A stretch of DNA of 27,725 nucleotides from the NCBI GenBank assembly GCA_030149815.1, contig JASLHI010000031.1, positions 1 to 27,725 on the forward strand. The letters run 5' to 3'. Each line of letters opens with the position of its first letter. The first letter of the stretch is position 1. The notes beneath the pieces were generated by a model. The model saw nothing but the letters and a program-made list of their open reading frames with translations. It made no database searches and was not told the origin of the DNA. Source of the DNA: Aquirhabdus sp. (lineage in GTDB: Bacteria; Pseudomonadota; Gammaproteobacteria; Pseudomonadales; Moraxellaceae). Below are positions 22,558 to 27,725 of the stretch, in pieces. The position numbers and the translations under genes are program-made.

Positions 22558-24518
22558 TGAAAACCCTCATGTCATATTTGATCAAAGCGGTTTTGGTGGG
22601 TATCGGTATTTTCTCATCCGTACAGGCTTATGCCGAGGCACCGTTAACCGTTCAGATTCCTGATCATAAGTTTGTGGTTTTGGCATTCCATGATGAGCGC
22701 GAACGCGTGTTAACGGAGGTGGATCGCGATCCTTATGCGATGAGCACGACGCGATTGGCGAATTTCTTTGATTGGGTTCAACAGCATGATTTACATCCTG
22801 TCTCCTTAACCGCCATTTTAGATGCTCAACAAGGTCATTCAAAACTTCCTAAAAATGCAGTCTTGCTGACCTTTGATGATGGGCCTGAGAGTAACTATAC
22901 CCAATTATTTCCATTGTTAAAAAGCTATCAATATCCAGCACTTTTGGCATTACAAACTGGATGGATTTCAGGTGATGTTAAAATTGATCTGTATGGCAAA
23001 GATGGCTTTGTCACATGGAATCAATTGCGTGAAATGAAGGCTTCAGGTTTAGTCGAGTTTGCAACGCATACGCATAATCTGCATCAGGGCATCATGGCCA
23101 ATCCCCAAGGAAATTTAGAGCCTGCGGCAATTATTCGACTCTATAACCCTAGTACAAATAGTTATGAAGCTGAATCTGTTTATGTCAAACGTATCCAAGA
23201 TGATTTGAATTACAGTGCCAATCTTATCGAAAAAGAACTGGGTACTAGACCAGTCGCTGTAGTCTGGCCTTATGGTGCAATGAATGACCAGACAAGAGAA
23301 ATTGCAAAATCAGTTGGTTTGCCGATTTCGTTTTCTTTAGGCGATGAAAATGTGAACACAGTTGAGAGTGTTTATATGCCAATTTCGCGAGTATTGATTG
23401 CGAGAAGCCCAACGTCAGTTGAAATAGAACAGCAAATTAATAGCGTGCTGACCACACAACCGACGATTCAGCGCGCAGTCGAGATTGATCTTGATCAACT
23501 CTATGATCCTGATCCAGCGCAAGTGAATATGAAACTCGGATTGCTGCTCGATCGAATTAAATCATTTAGCATTCAATCAGTCTATTTAAAGGCATTTTCT
23601 GATCCTAATGGCGATGGCGTCGCATCCCAGTTGTATTTCCCAAATCGTCATTTACCGATGCGTGCCGATTTATTTAATCGTGTCGCATGGCAACTGCGGA
23701 CTCGTGCAGGCGTTAGGGTCTATGCCGTATTGCCGCTTCTGGCATTTCAATTACCCAATCAATCTCAGGAACATGACATTCAGCCGCAAAGTCACTTGAA
23801 TCCATTTTTGCCTGAAACCAGCCAAATTGTCAGCGATATCTATGAGGATTTAGGCAAGAACTCACCTGGAATCAACGGTATTTTGATGAATGGCGATACT
23901 TCTATGATCCATAAAGAAGAGGGGGATAGTTGTCTACCTGCCGCGCGGTGGCCTAAAACTGGTCTACAAATCACGGATTGCCAGCGCTTGACTGAAAAAC
24001 AAAAAACAACTGCGTTGATTGATTTTAGTGATGTTGCTGTTGCTGGACTCATGCATCAAAAAGACTCCAGTACTTTTTTTAATATCGCACTGTGTGTCTC
24101 AGCAAGAGATGCATTAAATACTTATCCAGATTTTGATCAATTGGTGCAGCATTATGATGAAGTGGTGCTGATGTTGCCTGCGGATCAAAGTCGTCAGAGC
24201 TTGACTAAGGAATGGAAGCCGCTGATTGATCATATTGCTAAAACTCCAAATGGCTTAAGCAAAGTCACATTTGAGTTACTCGTAAAATCACCAAAAGATC
24301 CACAGTCTCTGAATGGTCATCAATTACGAGAAAAGATGGAAATGCTGACGCGGCATGGCGCTAGGAATCTTTCTTATTATCCAGATGATTTTATGAAGAA
24401 TATCCCTGCATTTGATGATGTGTATGCAGGCATCAGTTTAAATAATTTTCCTGAACTGTATCAGTCCCCTGTAAAAAGTCAGCCAAATCCAAACACGAAT
24501 AAAGGGGATCAAAAATGA
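22557..24518 (+). CDS. pgaB: Poly-beta-1,6-GlcNAc N-deacetylase
   Basis: This 653-residue periplasmic protein removes a fraction of N-acetyl groups from the polymer before export. The NodB-type deacetylase domain (about 35-300) has the metal-site motif LTFDDGPESN (Asp107, Asp108), the HTHNLH segment at 171-176 and WPYGAMNDQTREIA. The C-terminal part (about 310-640) corresponds to the PgaB hydrolase-like, polymer-binding domain. E. coli PgaB is a lipoprotein; this N-terminus ends in SSVQAYAEAP with no cysteine, pointing to signal peptidase I cleavage and a soluble form. The start overlaps the pgaA stop by one base, and the end overlaps pgaC by four bases (ATGA). Confidence 0.95.
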   Translation: MKTLMSYLIKAVLVGIGIFSSVQAYAEAPLTVQIPDHKFVVLAFHDERERVLTEVDRDPYAMSTTRLANFFDWVQQHDLHPVSLTAILDAQQGHSKLPKNAVLLTFDDGPESNYTQLFPLLKSYQYPALLALQTGWISGDVKIDLYGKDGFVTWNQLREMKASGLVEFATHTHNLHQGIMANPQGNLEPAAIIRLYNPSTNSYEAESVYVKRIQDDLNYSANLIEKELGTRPVAVVWPYGAMNDQTREIAKSVGLPISFSLGDENVNTVESVYMPISRVLIARSPTSVEIEQQINSVLTTQPTIQRAVEIDLDQLYDPDPAQVNMKLGLLLDRIKSFSIQSVYLKAFSDPNGDGVASQLYFPNRHLPMRADLFNRVAWQLRTRAGVRVYAVLPLLAFQLPNQSQEHDIQPQSHLNPFLPETSQIVSDIYEDLGKNSPGINGILMNGDTSMIHKEEGDSCLPAARWPKTGLQITDCQRLTEKQKTTALIDFSDVAVAGLMHQKDSSTFFNIALCVSARDALNTYPDFDQLVQHYDEVVLMLPADQSRQSLTKEWKPLIDHIAKTPNGLSKVTFELLVKSPKDPQSLNGHQLREKMEMLTRHGARNLSYYPDDFMKNIPAFDDVYAGISLNNFPELYQSPVKSQPNPNTNKGDQK

Positions 24519-25789
24519 ATGCCCTTACATATATTGATATGATTCCTTTAGCAATTCATCACTTTGTTCTTGGATTTGTTTTTTACTATCCGCTAATCAT
24601 GGCGTGGATGTGGATGATTGGGGGTCTGTATTTTTTTATGCATCGTGAAGTGCCACGACCTAAGCTCCCCGTGATTCAGGATGCGCAAGGATGTAGCATT
24701 TTAATTCCTTGTTATAACGAAGAAGATCATGTGCATGACACGATTCGGTATGCTTTAGCAACGCATTATCCTGAATTTGAAGTGATCGCAATTAACGATG
24801 GAAGTAGTGATCGTACTGGCGAAATTTTAGATGAATTGGCGCTTCATGAGCAGCGTCTTCGGGTGGTTCATTTGGCGCAGAATCAGGGTAAAGCCATTGC
24901 ATTAAGATCAGGCGCAATGAGCAGTCGCTTCGAGTATTTGATTTGTATTGATGGCGATGCGTTGATACACCCCAATTGCGTCAATTGGATTATGTCTCAC
25001 TTGATGAGCGGACCTCGTGTCGGTGCAGTGACAGGCAATCCTCGTATTCTGAATCGATCAACTTTACTGGGAAAAATTCAAGTCGGAGAGTTTTCTTCAA
25101 TTATCAGTTTGATTAAGCGTGCGCAGCGGACTTATGGCAGAATTTTTACTGTTTCTGGAGTAATTGTTGGATTTAGACGTACAGCACTGCATCGGGTGGG
25201 CTATTGGCATGAGGAGATGATTACTGAGGATATCGATATTTCATGGCGACTTCAGATGGATCATTGGGATATTCGTTATGAACCTGAAGCGTTGTGCTAC
25301 GTCTATATGCCTGAGACGTTGAACGGTCTATGGCGGCAACGGTTACGTTGGGCGCAAGGTGGCGTCGAGGTAATCTTACGATATACCAAAGGCATGCTGG
25401 GATGGAAGCAACGTCGTTTTTGGCTTATTCCTCTTGAGTTTACGATTGGAGTGATTTGGTCATACTCCATGTTCTTTGTTTGTATTATGTTTTTTGTCGG
25501 ATTGATTTTTCCTATACCACTGGCTTGGCGTGTTGATTCGTTGTTTCCGACGTGGGGCGGATTGATCCTCGGCGTGACTTGCCTCACTCAATTTTTCGTT
25601 AGCTTATGGATTGATCGCCGTTATGAGCGGGGACATTTTCTACGCAATTATATTTGGATTATTTGGTATCCCTTGCTGTATTGGATTTTGTCAATGCTGA
25701 CAACAGTTGTTGCGGTACCTAAGACATTACTTAAAAAACGAGGTCAGCGTGCGCGCTGGGAGAGTCCAGATCGTGGCGTGAAACCATAG
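24515..25789 (+). CDS. pgaC: Poly-beta-1,6-GlcNAc synthase, glycosyltransferase family 2
   Basis: This 424-residue inner-membrane processive transferase polymerises GlcNAc from UDP-GlcNAc. An N-terminal membrane segment (about 15-42) precedes the GT2 domain with IPCYNEED at 64-71, NDGSSD at 94-99, the metal-binding DGD at 146-148, the TED catalytic base at 237-239 and QRLRW at 275-279 (QxxRW, as in processive synthases such as cellulose and hyaluronan synthases). Further membrane helices follow from about 300 to 405. AAAGGGGAT within the pgaB end gives a strong ribosome site. In E. coli PgaC works with PgaD under cyclic-di-GMP control; no cyclase gene lies in this window. Confidence 0.97.
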   Translation: MNALTYIDMIPLAIHHFVLGFVFYYPLIMAWMWMIGGLYFFMHREVPRPKLPVIQDAQGCSILIPCYNEEDHVHDTIRYALATHYPEFEVIAINDGSSDRTGEILDELALHEQRLRVVHLAQNQGKAIALRSGAMSSRFEYLICIDGDALIHPNCVNWIMSHLMSGPRVGAVTGNPRILNRSTLLGKIQVGEFSSIISLIKRAQRTYGRIFTVSGVIVGFRRTALHRVGYWHEEMITEDIDISWRLQMDHWDIRYEPEALCYVYMPETLNGLWRQRLRWAQGGVEVILRYTKGMLGWKQRRFWLIPLEFTIGVIWSYSMFFVCIMFFVGLIFPIPLAWRVDSLFPTWGGLILGVTCLTQFFVSLWIDRRYERGHFLRNYIWIIWYPLLYWILSMLTTVVAVPKTLLKKRGQRARWESPDRGVKP

Positions 25790-25805
25790 ATAGGCAGGTC
25801 TAATC

Positions 25806-26300
25806 ATGAAGCATATCCGTGAAATGAATGAAAATGGTCTTATTTTACCGGTTTTAATTTTTAGACCAGACTTGCAGACACTACGACAGAAAACCACATC
25901 TGTAGTGATTGCGATGATTGGATGGACGATATGGGCTTACTTTTTTGTTCCATTATTTAGTCTGCTCGCATGGTGGCTAGGTTACCGTCGTTTTGATCGA
26001 TATGTCCTGCTCAGTAACTACAGCCTTTTTCAACAAATAGAAGGCATTCTCCCTATTGTCTTTGTGTTGGGCGTGATCTTTCTATTTTGGGCAGCATATA
26101 ACCTGATTCGCTTTCGAGGCCATGAAAAGCGTGCTCATGCAAAAGATACAACGACCGCAGAAATGGCACATTTTTTTGAAGTGGAAAGCAAGTTAGTTGA
26201 AGAAGCGCAGAGTAGTCAAATCAGCACTTATCATTTTGATGAGAGTGGGCGAGTGATTGATATTATTTCTCAAAAAAAGTTACAGCAAAATCCAATCTAA
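25806..26300 (+). CDS. pgaD: PgaD-type accessory subunit of the PNAG synthase
   Basis: This 164-residue inner-membrane protein has two hydrophobic segments at about 32-58 and 77-98 and a cytoplasmic charged tail rich in Glu, Lys and His. Size, two-helix form and position right after pgaC identify it as PgaD, the partner that in E. coli helps form the cyclic-di-GMP-responsive synthase complex. PgaD sequences are poorly conserved, so the name rests largely on synteny. It starts 16 nt after the pgaC stop behind AGGCAGG, and is the last gene of the operon before the terminator at 26381. Confidence 0.87.
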   Translation: MKHIREMNENGLILPVLIFRPDLQTLRQKTTSVVIAMIGWTIWAYFFVPLFSLLAWWLGYRRFDRYVLLSNYSLFQQIEGILPIVFVLGVIFLFWAAYNLIRFRGHEKRAHAKDTTTAEMAHFFEVESKLVEEAQSSQISTYHFDESGRVIDIISQKKLQQNPI

Positions 26301-26380
26301 AGTAAGTTGGCTAGAGCAACAAGATCAGAATAGGTCTTGACCCAATATGTTTACGATGATCTTTTAATTATGTAGAAATA

Positions 26381-26408
26381 AAAAAAGACTGCTTTAGCAG
26401 TCTTTTTT
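26381..26408. terminator. Bidirectional terminator between pgaD and gltA
   Basis: AAAAAAGACTGC (26381-26392) pairs perfectly with GCAGTCTTTTTT (26397-26408) around a TTTA loop. The A/T runs serve both pgaABCD (plus) and gltA (minus). Confidence 0.93.
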
Positions 26409-26431
26409 TATTCGATCAATATCGTTAAAAA

Positions 26432-27721
26432 TTAACGCTTATCAACTGGTGTGAAGTCACGTTGTACTGAACCTGTGTACAGCTGACGTGGACGACCGAT
26501 TTTGTATGCAGTTGAGTGCATCTCTAACCAATGGCTGATCCAGCCGACAGTACGTGCCAATGCGAAGATCACAGTGAACATGCTGGTTGGGATGCCGATT
26601 GCTTTCAGAATGATACCTGAGTAGAAGTCAACGTTTGGATAGAGTTTACGCTCAACGAAATACGGGTCGTTCAATGCGATTTCTTCAAGTTTCATCGCAA
26701 GTTCGAGTTGTGGATCGTTGATACCCAACGCTGCCAATACTTCGTCACATGTTTCTTTCATGACTTTAGCGCGTGGATCGAAGTTTTTGTAAACGCGATG
26801 ACCGAAGCCCATCAGTTTAACTTCTTTGGTTTTAACTTTTTCCATGAACTCAGGTACTTTATCTACAGTACCGATTTCATCAAGCATTTTCAGAACAGCT
26901 TCGTTCGCGCCGCCGTGTGCTGGGCCCCATAGTGCTGCGATACCTGCCGCGATACACGCGTATGGGTTTGCACCAGTAGAACCTGCGAGACGTACAGTCG
27001 ATGTAGACGCATTTTGTTCATGGTCTGCATGCAATGTGAAAATACGATCCATTGCTTTTGCAAGGATTGGATTGACTTTGTAGTCTGTATCCGCAGGAAC
27101 AGCAAACATCATGTGTAGGAAGTTTTCTGCATAGCCGAGATCGTTACGTGGGTACATAAACGGCTGGCCAACTGAATATTTGTAGCACATTGCAGCAATC
27201 GTTGGGATTTTAGCAACCAAACGGATCGCAGTAATGTTGCGATGATCAACGTTGTTTACGTCCAAAGCATCGTGGTAGAACGCAGACAGCGCACCAACAA
27301 CACCACACATCACTGCCATTGGATGCGCATCACGGCGGAAGCCGTCGAAGAACTTACGAATTTGGTCGTGAACCATCGTGTGGTTAGTGACCAAGCCTAC
27401 AAATTCTGCTTTTTGTTCAGCAGTTGGCAATTCGCCGTTTAATAGCAAGTAACATACTTCGAGGTAATCTGATTCACTTGCCAATTGAGCGATTGGGTAG
27501 CCACGATGCAGCAATACACCTTTGTCGCCATCAATGAAGGTGATCTTTGATTCACATGCAGCAGTTGCCATGAAGCCTGGATCGAAGGTGAAGTGATCTT
27601 TTGCTAAAATGTCTTTGACATCAATCACGTCAGGGCCAAGCGTACCGCTATAAATCGGTAAGTCAATTTGTTGTTCGTTGAGCGTGAGTACGGCTTTTTT
27701 GCCAGTCGAAGTGCCAGACAT
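26432..27721 (-). CDS. gltA: Citrate synthase (type II)
   Basis: This 429-residue TCA-cycle enzyme condenses acetyl-CoA with oxaloacetate. The catalytic residues known from E. coli GltA are all seen: His269 in GPAHGGANEAV, His308 in FGHRVYKNFDPRA and Asp365 in NVDFYSG; LHADHEQNASTSTVRLAGS precedes them. Length and the N-terminal beta region (LTLNEQQIDLPIYSGTLGPDVIDV) match the hexameric, NADH-sensitive type II enzymes of Gram-negative bacteria. The reading frame is complete, with ATG at 27719-27721 only four bases from the window edge, so its promoter and ribosome site lie outside. Confidence 0.98.
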   Translation of the reverse strand: MSGTSTGKKAVLTLNEQQIDLPIYSGTLGPDVIDVKDILAKDHFTFDPGFMATAACESKITFIDGDKGVLLHRGYPIAQLASESDYLEVCYLLLNGELPTAEQKAEFVGLVTNHTMVHDQIRKFFDGFRRDAHPMAVMCGVVGALSAFYHDALDVNNVDHRNITAIRLVAKIPTIAAMCYKYSVGQPFMYPRNDLGYAENFLHMMFAVPADTDYKVNPILAKAMDRIFTLHADHEQNASTSTVRLAGSTGANPYACIAAGIAALWGPAHGGANEAVLKMLDEIGTVDKVPEFMEKVKTKEVKLMGFGHRVYKNFDPRAKVMKETCDEVLAALGINDPQLELAMKLEEIALNDPYFVERKLYPNVDFYSGIILKAIGIPTSMFTVIFALARTVGWISHWLEMHSTAYKIGRPRQLYTGSVQRDFTPVDKR

Positions 27722-27725
27722 TTGG

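Noticed and set aside
1..27725. CRISPR arrays, insertion sequences, prophage genes
   Set aside because: No regularly spaced repeats, transposase, integrase or phage structural genes were recognised anywhere in the window.

Overview
The window looks like a chromosomal segment of an Acinetobacter or a close relative in the Moraxellaceae. The evidence is the gene set and sequence style: an AT-rich genome, a pgaABCD biofilm-polysaccharide operon next to gltA, glutamine-dependent nadE, a Baeyer-Villiger-type monooxygenase beside a ferritin-like protein and a TetR regulator, and paired acyl-CoA dehydrogenases. This placement rests on family recognition without a database search. There is no prophage, IS element, rRNA operon or CRISPR array.

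Layout. 1-2600: a tRNA-Ser(UGA) with its terminator, then three tandem small secreted DUF1311/LprI-like proteins, a decayed fourth copy, and an unrelated secreted Cys-rich protein on the other strand. 2600-6200: an EamA-type DMT transporter on the minus strand, preceded by what looks like a complete leader-peptide attenuator (promoter, 33-codon ORF, mutually exclusive hairpins, intrinsic terminator). Diverging from it are a small lipoprotein and a large DUF4105 protein with a probable outer-membrane barrel end. 6200-9290: an exported one-Cys peroxiredoxin, then a three-gene accessory cassette (PLD-like protein plus two unrecognised small proteins) ending in a strong terminator.

9290-15500 holds lipid or hydrophobic-substrate oxidation genes. 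Two minus-strand acyl-CoA dehydrogenase-family genes form one operon; one has the catalytic motifs and the other has lost them. A second minus-strand operon carries a ferritin-like di-iron protein and a Baeyer-Villiger-type flavin monooxygenase, with a divergent TetR regulator and palindromes in the shared promoter region. 15600-19200: a small membrane protein, an unknown gene downstream of nadE, nadE itself, and a PP0621-family zinc-ribbon protein.

19200-26400 is pgaABCD, encoding synthesis, partial de-N-acetylation and export of poly-beta-1,6-N-acetylglucosamine, with overlapping or closely spaced genes. PgaA is unusually long because of an internal TPR-module duplication, and PgaB appears to lack a lipobox. 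A bidirectional terminator separates it from convergent gltA, which is complete at the right edge.

The strongest candidate for something undescribed is the attenuator upstream of the EamA transporter. The PLD cassette, the DUF1311 array, the lipoprotein/DUF4105 pair, the motif-poor acyl-CoA dehydrogenase and the PgaA duplication are secondary.
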